A model generated the notes under the pieces. It did not search any database, was not told the origin of the DNA, and was given only the letters and a program-made list of their open reading frames with translations. From NCBI RefSeq assembly GCF_021538895.1, contig NZ_JADDRL010000100.1, positions 1-33,430 on the forward strand: a stretch of 33,430 bases of DNA, in the 5' to 3' direction. Each line of letters begins with the position of its first letter. Position 1 is the first letter of the stretch. Shown piece by piece: positions 17,073 through 24,773 of this stretch. This DNA comes from Streptomyces olivochromogenes. GTDB taxonomy: Bacteria > Actinomycetota > Actinomycetes > Streptomycetales > Streptomycetaceae. The translations under genes and the position numbers were made by a program.

Positions 17073-17582
17073 TCAGCACCACGGCAGAGCGGCGCCGCCC
17101 CGGACGTAGTGGGCGGAGACGTAGCCCCGGTGGTGGGTGAGCCGGTACCAGACGCCGGTGCCGCGCACCCAGGACCCGTACGTCTTGCAGGCGAGCGCCA
17201 CACGCCGGTTCGCGTGCCGGTGCCCCACCACGCGGTGGCCGGTGCCCGGGCCGGAGCGGACGTTGAGTGCCAGACGGTGTGTGGTCACCCGCCCCATGGC
17301 GGGGGTGTGGCGGCGGTGCGTGGTCCGCCGGAGGGTGCGGTGGGTCGGGCAGGTGCAGTGCCGGGTGCGGTGTACGCGGTGCACGCGGTGCGTCGTGCGG
17401 TGCTTGGCCGGTGCCCGCCGGGCGGGGGCCGGCAGGAGCGACGGTGCGCCGTACTGCGCCGTGGTGGCGGGCGCGGGGAGCGGCGCGGTGTGGCCCGCCT
17501 CGGCGGCGCCGGCCGCCGTGGGCAGGAGGGCGAACACCGCGACGGTGGCCAACAGGCCGCTCTTCAGGGTCCGTCGGATCAT
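17073..17582 (-). CDS. Secreted SH3b-domain protein with His/Arg-rich linker
   Basis: 169 residues. Residues 1-27 are a Sec signal (RRTLKSGLLATVAVFALLPTAAGA). Residues 60-92 form a linker with 8 His, 10 Arg and the pair HCTCPTH. Residues 100-165 are a bacterial SH3 domain (LALNVRSGPGTGHRVVG, YGSWVRGTGVWYRLTHHRGYVSAHYVR), which usually binds peptidoglycan or cell-surface ligands. The frame closes with C169. The ATG has GGAGG upstream and a near-perfect palindrome 23 bases before it. It lies alone between the HTH/DUF2690 gene and a MarR remnant. There is no catalytic domain, so it is likely a wall-binding or metal-interacting structural protein. Confidence 0.87.
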   Translation of the reverse strand: MIRRTLKSGLLATVAVFALLPTAAGAAEAGHTAPLPAPATTAQYGAPSLLPAPARRAPAKHRTTHRVHRVHRTRHCTCPTHRTLRRTTHRRHTPAMGRVTTHRLALNVRSGPGTGHRVVGHRHANRRVALACKTYGSWVRGTGVWYRLTHHRGYVSAHYVRGGAALPWC

Positions 17583-17604
17583 GGAAACCTCCGGGCAGTC
17601 GTTC

Positions 17605-17630
17605 TCGTGACCACGAAGCGGTGATCACGA
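17605..17630. promoter_or_regulatory. Near-perfect inverted repeat upstream of the SH3 gene
   Basis: TCGTGACCAC (17605-17614) and GTGATCACGA (17621-17630) are inverted repeats matching at 9 of 10 positions, separated by GAAGCG. The element ends 23 bases before the SH3 start codon (minus strand), so a protein bound here could block transcription or act in the leader RNA. Confidence 0.5.
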
Positions 17631-17733
17631 CCCCCAGCGTTTCCGTGACGAATCTTCCCAATGCCGTCCCCGCGTCCCGTGGAACGGCGGGGACGTCCCC
17701 GGGAACGGGCGTGCCGCCCCCGCCGCCTCCCCG

Positions 17734-17862
17734 GAGGTCGTCGAGATCGAGCGAGCGCTCACTCGCATCACGTACCTGAGCACCCGGGCCCGGCAGTACG
17801 ACCGGCTGACGGCGCTGAACGATTGCCTCCGGTGCGGCACCGGGGCGCCTACCGTCGAGTAA
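17734..17862 (+). pseudogene. Remnant of a MarR-family regulator gene (N-terminal helix only)
   Basis: This frame reads VVEIERALTRITYLSTRARQ and continues YDRLTALN (17737-17820), which resembles the first helix of a common Streptomyces MarR subfamily. After that it continues with unrelated codons to TAA at 17860. No in-frame ATG, GTG or TTG start lies upstream before the previous stop at 17608-17610, and the winged-helix DNA-binding domain is missing. It appears to be a decayed 5' fragment. The surrounding 311-bp gap (17583-17893) otherwise holds only promoter-like sequence. Confidence 0.55.
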
Positions 17863-17865
17863 TAT
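17860..17865 (+). promoter_or_regulatory. Candidate -10 box of the DoxX/peroxiredoxin operon
   Basis: TAATAT stands out in GC-rich surroundings, 28 bases before the GTG at 17894. No good -35 hexamer is found 16-19 bases upstream, so this is tentative. GAGGAACC serves as ribosome site. Confidence 0.35.
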
Positions 17866-17893
17866 CCGGCAGCAGGTCGTCAGAGGAGGAACC

Positions 17894-18274
17894 GTGCCAC
17901 GGTCCGAACGCTCGCCCCTGCTGCTCGCCGGTCTGCTGGCCACCGCGGGGGTCGCCCACTTCGCCGCCCCGCGGCAGTTCGACGCGACGATTCCGAAGGC
18001 GCTGCCCGGCTCGCCCCGGACCTGGACGTATGCGAGCGGCGCCGTGGAACTGGCGCTCGCGGCGGGCGTGGCGCTGCCCCGTACGCGCACCGCCGCGGCA
18101 CGGGCGGCCGCGGCCTTCTTCGTCGGGGTGTTCCCGGCGAACGTCCAGATGGCCGTGGACTGGCGGCACCGCCCCGCACCGCTCAGGGCGGCCGCCCTCG
18201 TCCGGCTGCCCCTGCAGGTGCCGCTGGTGCTGTGGGCCCGCGGTGTCGCCCGGAACGAGGAGGGCCGGTCATGA
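17894..18274 (+). CDS. DoxX-like small integral membrane protein
   Basis: 126 residues with hydrophobic segments near 9-24 (LLLAGLLATAGVAHFAAP), 46-62, 68-86 and 103-118, giving four helices. The motif AGVAHFAAPRQFDATIPKALPG and the FPANVQMAVDW segment fit DoxX-like/DUF membrane proteins often found beside redox enzymes. GTG at 17894 has GAGGAACC upstream. The stop overlaps the peroxiredoxin start (ATGA), so the two are co-translated. The pairing suggests a membrane partner in oxidative-stress handling, as in other DoxX systems, but the family's chemistry is not settled. Confidence 0.82.
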   Translation: MPRSERSPLLLAGLLATAGVAHFAAPRQFDATIPKALPGSPRTWTYASGAVELALAAGVALPRTRTAAARAAAAFFVGVFPANVQMAVDWRHRPAPLRAAALVRLPLQVPLVLWARGVARNEEGRS

Positions 18275-18738
18275 CGGAGCGCATCGCTGTCGGAGACAAG
18301 GTCGAGGACTTCACGCTCCCGGACGAGACGGGTGCGCCGCGCAGGCTCTCGGAGCTGCTCGCCGACGGCCCCGTCGTCCTCTTCTTCTACCCCGCGGCCC
18401 TGACCGCCGGCTGCACCGCCGAGGCCTGCCACTTCCGCGACCTCGCCGCCGAGTTCGCGGCCGTGGGGGCCCGGCCCGTCGGGATCAGCGGTGACTCCGT
18501 CGAACGCCAGCAGGAGTTCGCCGGACGCCACACGCTCGGCATGCCCCTGCTGTCCGACGCCGACGGGGCGATCCGCGAGCGGTTCGGCGTGAAGCGCGGC
18601 TTCACGCTCGCGCCCACCAAGCGGGTCACCTTCGTCATCGACCGGGACCGCACGGTCCTGGAGGTCGTCCGCAGCGAGCTGCGCATGAACACGCACGCCG
18701 ACCGGGCCCTGGCCGCGCTGAGCGCCAAGCGGGGGTGA
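18271..18738 (+). CDS. Peroxiredoxin, BCP/PrxQ type
   Basis: 155 residues. The thioredoxin fold carries FFYPAALTAGCTAEACHFRD, with peroxidatic C48 in the PxxxTxxC motif (P41, T45, C48) and a second Cys, C53, five residues on, as in atypical two-Cys PrxQ enzymes. The rest (VGISGDSVERQQEFAGRH, PLLSDADGAIRERFGVK, KRVTFVIDRDRTVLEVV) is standard. It reduces hydrogen peroxide or organic peroxides in the cytoplasm using thioredoxin. One variation: the usual TPGC is TAGC here. ATG at 18271 overlaps the DoxX-like stop and has GGAGGG upstream. The next gene starts 54 bp later on the same strand and may be read through. Confidence 0.95.
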   Translation: MTERIAVGDKVEDFTLPDETGAPRRLSELLADGPVVLFFYPAALTAGCTAEACHFRDLAAEFAAVGARPVGISGDSVERQQEFAGRHTLGMPLLSDADGAIRERFGVKRGFTLAPTKRVTFVIDRDRTVLEVVRSELRMNTHADRALAALSAKRG

Positions 18739-18792
18739 GGCGAGCCGCGCGCGCGGTTGAGGCCCCGGAACAAAGGGATCATCCTGGGGCGT

Positions 18793-21156
18793 ATGGAGCG
18801 TGTCGCGGCCGCGGCGATCATCAATGACCTCGGTGTGGTGACGGGGTGGAGCGAGGGGGCCAGGCTGCTCACGGGCCACTCGGCCGAGGAGGTCGTGGGC
18901 CAGCCGGCGGCCGGCCTGCTCGCGGAGGCGCTGCCGGCCCGGACCCGCGCCGCACGGGGCGGACCCGTCGCGCTGCGCCACCGGGACGGCCACCGCGTCG
19001 AACTGACCCTGACGGCGTGCCCGGTGCTCGGCCCGGACGGCGGCCCGAACGGATACGTGATCACGGCCGAGGAGAACCGGGGGCCCGAGCCCACCCTGGC
19101 GGGCCAGGCCTTCCAGCAGGCGTCCATGTCGATGTCGGTCTTCGACACACGGCAGCACTACCTGCGCCTCAACGACGAGGCCTGCCAGGTCCTGGGCACC
19201 TCCGAAGACGCGCTGATCGGCCGGTTCCTCATGGCGGGCGTGGACGAGAACAACGAGGGCAACGAGGACAGCGAGAACAACCACGGTTTCCTCCGGCATA
19301 TGCGCCAGGTCGTCGAGACCGGCCTGCCGGTCCGCTACGAGAGCTTCATGGACGCGCCCGCCGGCAGCGGCCACGCCTGGAACATCGAGATGTGGCCCCT
19401 GCGGGACCACCCGTCGGGCGAGGTGAGCGCGGTCGCCCTCGCGGCGTTCGACAGCTCCGACCAGTACTGGGCCCGCCTGCGCCTGGCCCTGCTGAACGAG
19501 GCGGCGACCGCCGTCGGCACCACCCTGGACGTGGTGCGCACCGCCGAGGAACTGGTGGAACTCCTGGTGCCGAAGTACGCCGACTTCGCCAGTGTCGACC
19601 TGCTCGACTGGGTCCTCGGTGCGGACGAGCCGCCGATGCTCCCCGACGGCGACATCGTCCTGCGCCGCGTCGCGCACGGCTCCACCACGGCGGGCAACCC
19701 GGGAGCGGCCGCGAGCCTGGGCGAGACGCAGTTCTACCACCACGCCTCGCCACCGGCGCGGGCGCTGCGCGAGGGCCGCGCGGTGCTCGGCCGTCCCGGT
19801 GAGCCGGAGTTCGACCAGTGGATCGAGGAACGCAACGCGCGCTCCCCGGAGGGCCGCGCCCACCGTAGTGGTGTCCACTCGATGCTCGCGGTGCCGCTGC
19901 GGGCCCGCGGCACCACCCTGGGCGTCGCGGTGAGCGTGCGCATGGCACACCCGGACTCCTACATCCCCGCCGACGCCGTCTTCGGCGAGGAACTCGCCAG
20001 CCGGGCCGCCGTCTGCATCGACAACGCCCGCCGCTTCGCCCGCGAGCGGAGCACCGCGCTGGCCCTGCAGCACAGCCTGCTGCCCCGAGGGCTGCCCGGA
20101 CAGGCGGCGCTGGACGTGGCGCACCGCTATCTGCCGTGCGGGTCGCTGGCGGGGATCGGCGGCGACTGGTACGACGTGATCCCGCTCTCCGGCAGCCGCG
20201 TCGGCCTGGTCGTGGGCGACGTCGTGGGGCACGGCATCCAGTCGTCGGCGACCATGGGGCGGCTGCGGACGGCCGTACGGACCCTCGCGGACGTGGATCT
20301 GCCTCCCGACGAGCTCCTCACCCACCTGGACGACCTGGTCACCCACCTCGCGGCCGAGGCGGAGAGCGACGAGGAGGTCGCCGGTCTGGGCGCGACCTGC
20401 CTGTACGCCGTCTACGACCCCATCTCGCGCCACCTCACCCTGGCCGCCGCGGGCCATCCGGCACCGGCCCTCGTGCTGCCCGGCGGCGTCGCGCAGCTCA
20501 TCTCCATAGCGGCGGGGCCGCCGCTGGGCGTCGGCGGCCTCCCGTTCGAGGCGACCGAGCTCGAACTGCCCGAGGACTCGGTCGTCGCCCTCTACACGGA
20601 CGGCCTCGTCGAGGACCGCGACCGTGACGTCGACCGGGCCACCGACGAGTTCCTGCGCGTCCTGAACGTGCCCGCCGACTCGCTGGAGGCCCTCGGGGAC
20701 AACGTGCTCAAGGCCGTTCTGCCGGAGCAGCCCAGCGACGACGTGGCCCTGCTGATCGCCCGCACCCGGGCCCTCGGCGCCGACCGGGTCGCCGCCTGGA
20801 ACGTGCCGCCCGACCCCGCCGAGGTGGCCGCCACCCGCCAGGCGGCCGTAGAACGGCTGTCCGCCTGGGGGCTGGACGAGATCGCCTTCGTCACCGAACT
20901 CGTCGTCAGCGAACTCGTCACCAACGCCATCCGCTACGGCGAACCGCCCATCCAGCTGCGGCTGATCCGCGACCGCGCGCTCATCTGCGAGGTCTCGGAC
21001 GGTAGTTCCACCTCACCGCACCTGCGCCGGGCGCACGCCTTCGACGAGGGAGGCCGCGGACTGCTCCTGGTCGCGCAGCTCACCCAGCGCTGGGGCAGCC
21101 GGCAGACGGGCAAGGGCAAGACGATCTGGGCCGAACAGCCGCTGCCGGCGCACTGA
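18793..21156 (+). CDS. PAS-PAS-GAF-PP2C(SpoIIE)-HATPase signalling protein
   Basis: 787 residues, cytoplasmic. Order: a PAS domain (about 3-95, IINDLGVVTGWSEGARLLTG), a second PAS (110-225, SMSVFDTRQHYLRLNDEACQVLG), a GAF (about 230-415), a SpoIIE-type PP2C phosphatase (about 420-655: metal-binding GGDWYD and VVGDVVGHG, AGHPAP, LYTDGLVE, SDDVALL) and a C-terminal HATPase_c_2 (665-785: N-box ELVVSELVTNA, EVSDGSS, G2-box GGRGLLLV). N-box Asn and G2 glycines are intact, so kinase and phosphatase activities may sit in one chain, as in partner-switching control of SigB-type sigma factors. I start it at ATG 18793 (GGGG just upstream); a TTG at 18757 in frame adds 12 residues. It meets the cupin gene stop-to-stop with no base between. 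Confidence 0.93.
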   Translation: MERVAAAAIINDLGVVTGWSEGARLLTGHSAEEVVGQPAAGLLAEALPARTRAARGGPVALRHRDGHRVELTLTACPVLGPDGGPNGYVITAEENRGPEPTLAGQAFQQASMSMSVFDTRQHYLRLNDEACQVLGTSEDALIGRFLMAGVDENNEGNEDSENNHGFLRHMRQVVETGLPVRYESFMDAPAGSGHAWNIEMWPLRDHPSGEVSAVALAAFDSSDQYWARLRLALLNEAATAVGTTLDVVRTAEELVELLVPKYADFASVDLLDWVLGADEPPMLPDGDIVLRRVAHGSTTAGNPGAAASLGETQFYHHASPPARALREGRAVLGRPGEPEFDQWIEERNARSPEGRAHRSGVHSMLAVPLRARGTTLGVAVSVRMAHPDSYIPADAVFGEELASRAAVCIDNARRFARERSTALALQHSLLPRGLPGQAALDVAHRYLPCGSLAGIGGDWYDVIPLSGSRVGLVVGDVVGHGIQSSATMGRLRTAVRTLADVDLPPDELLTHLDDLVTHLAAEAESDEEVAGLGATCLYAVYDPISRHLTLAAAGHPAPALVLPGGVAQLISIAAGPPLGVGGLPFEATELELPEDSVVALYTDGLVEDRDRDVDRATDEFLRVLNVPADSLEALGDNVLKAVLPEQPSDDVALLIARTRALGADRVAAWNVPPDPAEVAATRQAAVERLSAWGLDEIAFVTELVVSELVTNAIRYGEPPIQLRLIRDRALICEVSDGSSTSPHLRRAHAFDEGGRGLLLVAQLTQRWGSRQTGKGKTIWAEQPLPAH

Positions 21157-21591
21157 TCACTGGAACGGGCAGCCGGGGTTCGGCGCGTCCTCGGAGAACG
21201 GCGCGCCGTGCGGCAGGACGTACAGCACGTCGAGGACGAGCGGGGTGTCGCCCAGGTTGCGGCCGATGTGGACGTTGCCCGGCCCGGCCGGTTCCCGCAG
21301 CGCGTCGCCCGCCCGGTACCGGCCGTCCTGGGCGCAGGTGGAGTCGAAGTGGCTGAGGGTGCCCTGCTTGACGAAGCCGTACAACGGGCCGTCGTGGTAG
21401 TGCCATCCGGTGGCCTGCCCGGGCGGGATCGTTATCTCGCGCAGGACGTAGTCGGTGCCGCCGGCGGTCTTCTGGCTGATCACCCGGGCGGTGACCCCCG
21501 GCCCGGCGGGTGTGGCCCGGGCGGTGCCGCACACGAGCATGGTGGCGGCGGCCACGACCCCGGTGAGGGCGATACGGAGCGCGTTGCGCAT
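21157..21591 (-). CDS. Secreted cupin-domain protein
   Basis: 144 residues. Residues 1-26 are a signal peptide (RIALTGVVAAATMLVCGTARA). The cupin barrel has GQATGWHYHDGPLYGFVKQG, giving the HxH metal pair but no Glu at the usual third position, and a second region around EPAGPGNVHIGRNLGDTPLVL with a His that could complete the site. It ends DAPNPGCPFQ. Exported single-cupin proteins of this kind have no settled function. I chose ATG at 21591 (AGGAGG 9 bases upstream) over an upstream in-frame ATG because the signal peptide begins here. The stop codon (TCA on plus) directly abuts the stop of the PP2C gene. Confidence 0.88.
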   Translation of the reverse strand: MRNALRIALTGVVAAATMLVCGTARATPAGPGVTARVISQKTAGGTDYVLREITIPPGQATGWHYHDGPLYGFVKQGTLSHFDSTCAQDGRYRAGDALREPAGPGNVHIGRNLGDTPLVLDVLYVLPHGAPFSEDAPNPGCPFQ

Positions 21592-21727
21592 GAGGAGCAG
21601 CCTCCTGAGACGGCGGACGTGATCGAGTACCGCCGTGAACATAGAGGCCACGCAAGCGAGTTGGGGCCGGAATCTGCTGATCCGTCGATCGTGAGGTCAT
21701 ACCTCGGCGCCGTCTTCCTCGACGGCC

Positions 21728-22603
21728 TCAGCGCGCGTCCTGCCGTCCGATGCCGTTCAGCTCGCCGAGCGCGTCGGCGGGCAGGGTCAGGTCGGCGGCG
21801 GCCAGGTTCTCGCGCAGGTGCTCGGGGGAGGAGGTGCCGGGGATGAGCGCGATGTTCGGCGAGCGCCGCAGCAGCCAGGCCAGGGCGACCTGCTGCGGGG
21901 AGGCGTCCAGGCGGGCGGCGACCTTGGTGAGCGTCTCGGACTGGAGCGGGGTGAAGCCGCCCAGCGGGAAGTACGGGACGAAGGCGATGTTCTCGGCCGC
22001 GGTGCGCTCGACCAGGGCGTCATCGCGCCGCTGGGCCAGGTTGTAGAGGTTCTGCACGGTGACCACGGGCGCGATGGACCGTGCCTCGTCGAGCTGCCGG
22101 GCCGAGGCCGCGCTGAGGCCGAGGTGGCGGATCAGGCCCTGCTGCCGCAGGTCGGCCAGGGCGCCGAACTGGTCGGCGACCGGGTCCTCGTTCGGGGTGT
22201 CCACGTCGCCGAGACGCAGGTTGACCACGTCGAGGGTCTCCACCCCCAGGTGCCGGAGGTTGTCGTGGACCTGCGTCTTCAGGTCCTCGGGGTGCCGGGA
22301 GACGATCCAGCTGCCGTCGGCCCCGCGGCGGGCGCCCACCTTGGTGACGATCCGCAGGTCGGCGGGGTAGGGATACAGGGCCTCCCGGATGATCTCGTTG
22401 ACCACGGCGGGGCCGTAGAAGTCGGCGGTGTCGATGTGAGTGACGCCCGCCTCCACCGCCGCGCGGAGCACCGCGACGGCCCGGTCCCGGTCCCCGGGCG
22501 GACCGAAGACGTGCGGCCCGGCCAGCTGCATGGCGCCGTAGCCCATCCGGGTCAGGGTCAGGCCGTCGGCCGGGGTCACGGTGCCGCCGAGTGTCGCAGA
22601 CAT
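21728..22603 (-). CDS. Aldo/keto reductase family protein
   Basis: 291 residues. TIM-barrel NADPH oxidoreductase: GYGAMQLAGPHVFG, THIDTADFYGPAVVNEIIREAL (catalytic Asp and Tyr), IVTKVGARR (catalytic Lys region), DVVNLRLGDV, IRHLGLSAAS, TVQNLYNLAQR, and IALIPGTSSPEHLRENLAAADLTL (coenzyme phosphate binding). Members reduce aldehydes or ketones, but the substrate is not evident. ATG at 22603 has GAGAGGT upstream. It is divergent from the MmyB-like regulator at 22763, with a palindrome in between, so the regulator probably controls it. This arrangement is common in Streptomyces. Confidence 0.93.
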   Translation of the reverse strand: MSATLGGTVTPADGLTLTRMGYGAMQLAGPHVFGPPGDRDRAVAVLRAAVEAGVTHIDTADFYGPAVVNEIIREALYPYPADLRIVTKVGARRGADGSWIVSRHPEDLKTQVHDNLRHLGVETLDVVNLRLGDVDTPNEDPVADQFGALADLRQQGLIRHLGLSAASARQLDEARSIAPVVTVQNLYNLAQRRDDALVERTAAENIAFVPYFPLGGFTPLQSETLTKVAARLDASPQQVALAWLLRRSPNIALIPGTSSPEHLRENLAAADLTLPADALGELNGIGRQDAR

Positions 22604-22715
22604 GTCGTACCTCTCATGAAGTCTCGGGGGCCACCGACGCGATCCGGCGACCCGCCCTCGTCCTCCACCCTGCGCCGCCCGCGCGCCCGGCGGCAGTGCC
22701 CCCGTGTTCCTGGGA

Positions 22716-22732
22716 GTGACAGGGCCAGTCAC
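22716..22732. promoter_or_regulatory. Palindrome between the aldo/keto reductase and the MmyB-like regulator
   Basis: GTGAC (22716-22720) and GTCAC (22728-22732) form an inverted repeat around AGGGCCA, within a GGGA...CCCG context that nearly extends it. It is 31 bases upstream of the regulator ATG, in the shared divergent region, and a plausible operator for that regulator. Confidence 0.5.
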
Positions 22733-22762
22733 CCGTGCGGGGTCCGGCCGTACGGTGGTGGC

Positions 22763-23695
22763 ATGGACGGTACGAACGCGCTGGGGGAGTTTCTGCGCGC
22801 CCGGCGGGCGCTGGTCCGGCCGCAGGACGTGGGGCTGCCCGGGGGCGGGCTGCGCAGGGTGCCGGGACTGCGCCGCGAGGAGGTCGCGATGCTCTCCGGC
22901 ATCAGCTCCGACTACTACCTCCGGCTGGAGCAGGGCCGCGACCGCAACCCGTCCGTTCAGGTGCTGGAGGCCATCGCCGGGGTGCTGGGACTGGACGCCG
23001 ACGCCACCGCGTACCTGGTCGGGCTGGCCCGGGAGCGGCCCGGCGACGTACGGCGCGCGCCCCGAGGCCCGTCGCCCCGAGGCCGGTCGCCGCGCAGGCC
23101 GGAGCAGGTGCCCGTCGGCATCCTCCAGCTCATCGACGGGTGGACGCGCAACCCCGCCTACGTCCAGAACCGCTACACCGACTGCCTGGCCGCCAACGCG
23201 CTGGCACGGGCGCTGACCCCCAGCTACCGGCCCGGCGTCAACCTGCTGCGGGCCGTCTTCCTCGACCCGGCCGAGCGCGAGCTGCGCCGGGACTGGGAGG
23301 ACCTCACCGAGGAGGGCGTGGCCACCCTGCGGGCCAACGCGGGGCCGGAGGCCGACGACCCCCGGCTGCGGGACCTGGTGGGCGACCTGTCGCTGCGCAG
23401 CGAACGGTTCCGGCTGCTGTGGGCCCGGCACGAGGTGCGGCCCCGGCGCGGCCGGGTGAGCCACCTGAGGCATCCGCAGGTCGGCGAGCTCGATCTGCGC
23501 TCGGAGAAGCTGTCCGTGGACGGCACGGACGGCCTCACGCTGGTGGTGTTCCACGCCGAGCCGGGCGGCCGCAGCGCCGAACTCCTCGACATCCTCGGCA
23601 GCCTCACCGCGACCCGGGACGGCCGGGACGCTCCGGACGGCCCCGATGCCGGGCGGGAGCGGGCCGAGGAGCCGCGGCGGACCCGGGACCAGTGA
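22763..23695 (+). CDS. Helix-turn-helix regulator with MmyB-like ligand-binding domain
   Basis: 310 residues. Residues 1-95 contain the XRE-type helix-turn-helix (LGEFLRARRALVRPQDVGLP, LRREEVAMLSGISSDYYLRLEQGRDRNPSVQVLEAIAGVLGL). After a basic linker (PRGPSPRGRSPRR), residues 120-290 form the MmyB-like ligand-binding domain (NPAYVQNRYTDCLAANALARAL, RDWEDLTEEGVATLRANAG, FRLLWARHEVRPRRGRVSHLRHPQVGELDL). Such proteins sense small fatty-acid-like molecules and regulate an adjacent oxidoreductase. The tail (after 285) is acidic/Arg-rich and disordered. ATG at 22763 lies at the end of the shared region with the aldo/keto reductase. The frame is open well upstream but only this start gives the family N-terminus. 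Confidence 0.92.
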   Translation: MDGTNALGEFLRARRALVRPQDVGLPGGGLRRVPGLRREEVAMLSGISSDYYLRLEQGRDRNPSVQVLEAIAGVLGLDADATAYLVGLARERPGDVRRAPRGPSPRGRSPRRPEQVPVGILQLIDGWTRNPAYVQNRYTDCLAANALARALTPSYRPGVNLLRAVFLDPAERELRRDWEDLTEEGVATLRANAGPEADDPRLRDLVGDLSLRSERFRLLWARHEVRPRRGRVSHLRHPQVGELDLRSEKLSVDGTDGLTLVVFHAEPGGRSAELLDILGSLTATRDGRDAPDGPDAGRERAEEPRRTRDQ

Positions 23696-23777
23696 TCCAC
23701 TGTCGCCACGCGGCCGATTCGCTGACACGATCTTCGTGATCGCCGGTACGGACGACGAGACGACCATCGGAGCGCGC

Positions 23778-24767
23778 ATGACGACGGGCAGGGGCACGGA
23801 GGACCGGGCGGCGGAGCGGACGGCGCGGCGGGTCGGCGGGATCGAGGTGAGACCGGTCGCCGGGCACATCGGCGCCGAGATCACCGGCGTCGATCTGGCC
23901 GACGGCCTCGACGACGACGCGGTCGCCGTCGTCCGGCAGGCCGTACTGCGCTGGAAGGTGGTGTTCTTCCGCGACCAGCGGCTGGACCACGCCGGGCATG
24001 TCGCCTTCGCCCGCCGCTTCGGCGAACCGGTCGTCCTGGGCCGGCGCGGCAGCGTCTCGCCACCGGACTTCCCCGAGGTGGAGACGACCGCGGACCGGCT
24101 GGAACTGGGCGGCCGGTTCGGCATGGAGCACGACGAATGGCTCCAGCGGCGCCGGCACACGCTGCTGCGCGGCTGGCACTGCGACCACGGTGCCCGCGTC
24201 GACCCGCCCGCGGCGACCGTCCTGCGCGCCGAGACCGTCCCGCCGTACGGCGGCGACACCACCTGGTCGAATCTGGCGGCCGCGTACGCCGGGCTGTCCG
24301 CGCCGGTGCGCGCGTTCGTCGACGGGCTGCGGGCCGAGCACCGGCTCGGCGTCGGCTACCAGCCCCGGCCGGGCGACGACTCCTACCTGCGGCATCTGCT
24401 GGACCATCAGGTCGCCTCCGTCCATCCGCTGGTGCGGGTCCACCCGGAGACGGGGGAGCGGGTGCTCTTCGTCAACGGCTACTACGTCGAGCAGATCGTC
24501 GGAGTCTCCCGGCCGGAGAGCGCGGCGCTGCTGGAGATGCTGCTGGAGCAGGCCGTTCGGCCCGAGTACACGGTCCGCTTCCGCTGGGAGCCCGGCAGCG
24601 TGGCCTTCTGGGACAACCGGGCCACCATCCACCTGGCCCCGAGCGACAACGCCCACCTGGACTTCCCGCGCGTCATGCACCGGGTGATGCTCACCGGTGA
24701 CGTACCCGTGGGCGTCGACGGCACGCCGTCACAGCCGCTGGTGGGAACGCGGCCGGGCCACTGGTGA
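23778..24767 (+). CDS. TauD/TfdA-family Fe(II)/2-oxoglutarate-dependent dioxygenase
   Basis: 329 residues. The Fe(II) triad and 2-oxoglutarate anchor appear as H134-x-D136 in GWHCDHG, the distal H285 in DNRATIHLAPSDN, and R302 in MHRVMLTGD. The N-terminal motif IEVRPVAGHIGAEITGVDL and FFRDQRLDHAGHVAFARRFGEP is typical of taurine/sulfonate/alkylsulfate dioxygenases, which release sulfite or sulfate from organosulfur compounds. ATG at 23778 with GGAG upstream is chosen; GTG at 23736 would add 14 residues. It follows the regulator by 82 bp and faces the LLM oxidoreductase (6 bp between stops), which may also act on organosulfur compounds; that link is inference. Confidence 0.93.
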   Translation: MTTGRGTEDRAAERTARRVGGIEVRPVAGHIGAEITGVDLADGLDDDAVAVVRQAVLRWKVVFFRDQRLDHAGHVAFARRFGEPVVLGRRGSVSPPDFPEVETTADRLELGGRFGMEHDEWLQRRRHTLLRGWHCDHGARVDPPAATVLRAETVPPYGGDTTWSNLAAAYAGLSAPVRAFVDGLRAEHRLGVGYQPRPGDDSYLRHLLDHQVASVHPLVRVHPETGERVLFVNGYYVEQIVGVSRPESAALLEMLLEQAVRPEYTVRFRWEPGSVAFWDNRATIHLAPSDNAHLDFPRVMHRVMLTGDVPVGVDGTPSQPLVGTRPGHW

Positions 24768-24773
24768 CCGGCG

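Noticed and set aside
18271..18738. Peroxiredoxin with TAGC for TPGC at the active site as a loss-of-function sign
   Set aside because: P41, T45 and C48 of the PxxxTxxC motif are intact, so the Pro to Ala change is unlikely to abolish activity.
17047..20457. A 1136-codon minus-strand open frame across the SH3, peroxiredoxin and PP2C genes
   Set aside because: It overlaps several well-supported genes in other frames and has low-complexity composition, which is typical of spurious frames in this GC range.
21693..21705. GAGGT-CAT-ACCTC palindrome beside the aldo/keto reductase stop
   Set aside because: Short arms, downstream position, and no clear promoter nearby.
23726..23738. CACGA-TCT-TCGTG palindrome upstream of the TauD gene
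   Set aside because: 5-bp arms with a 3-bp centre are common by chance in this DNA, and it overlaps a possible upstream GTG start.
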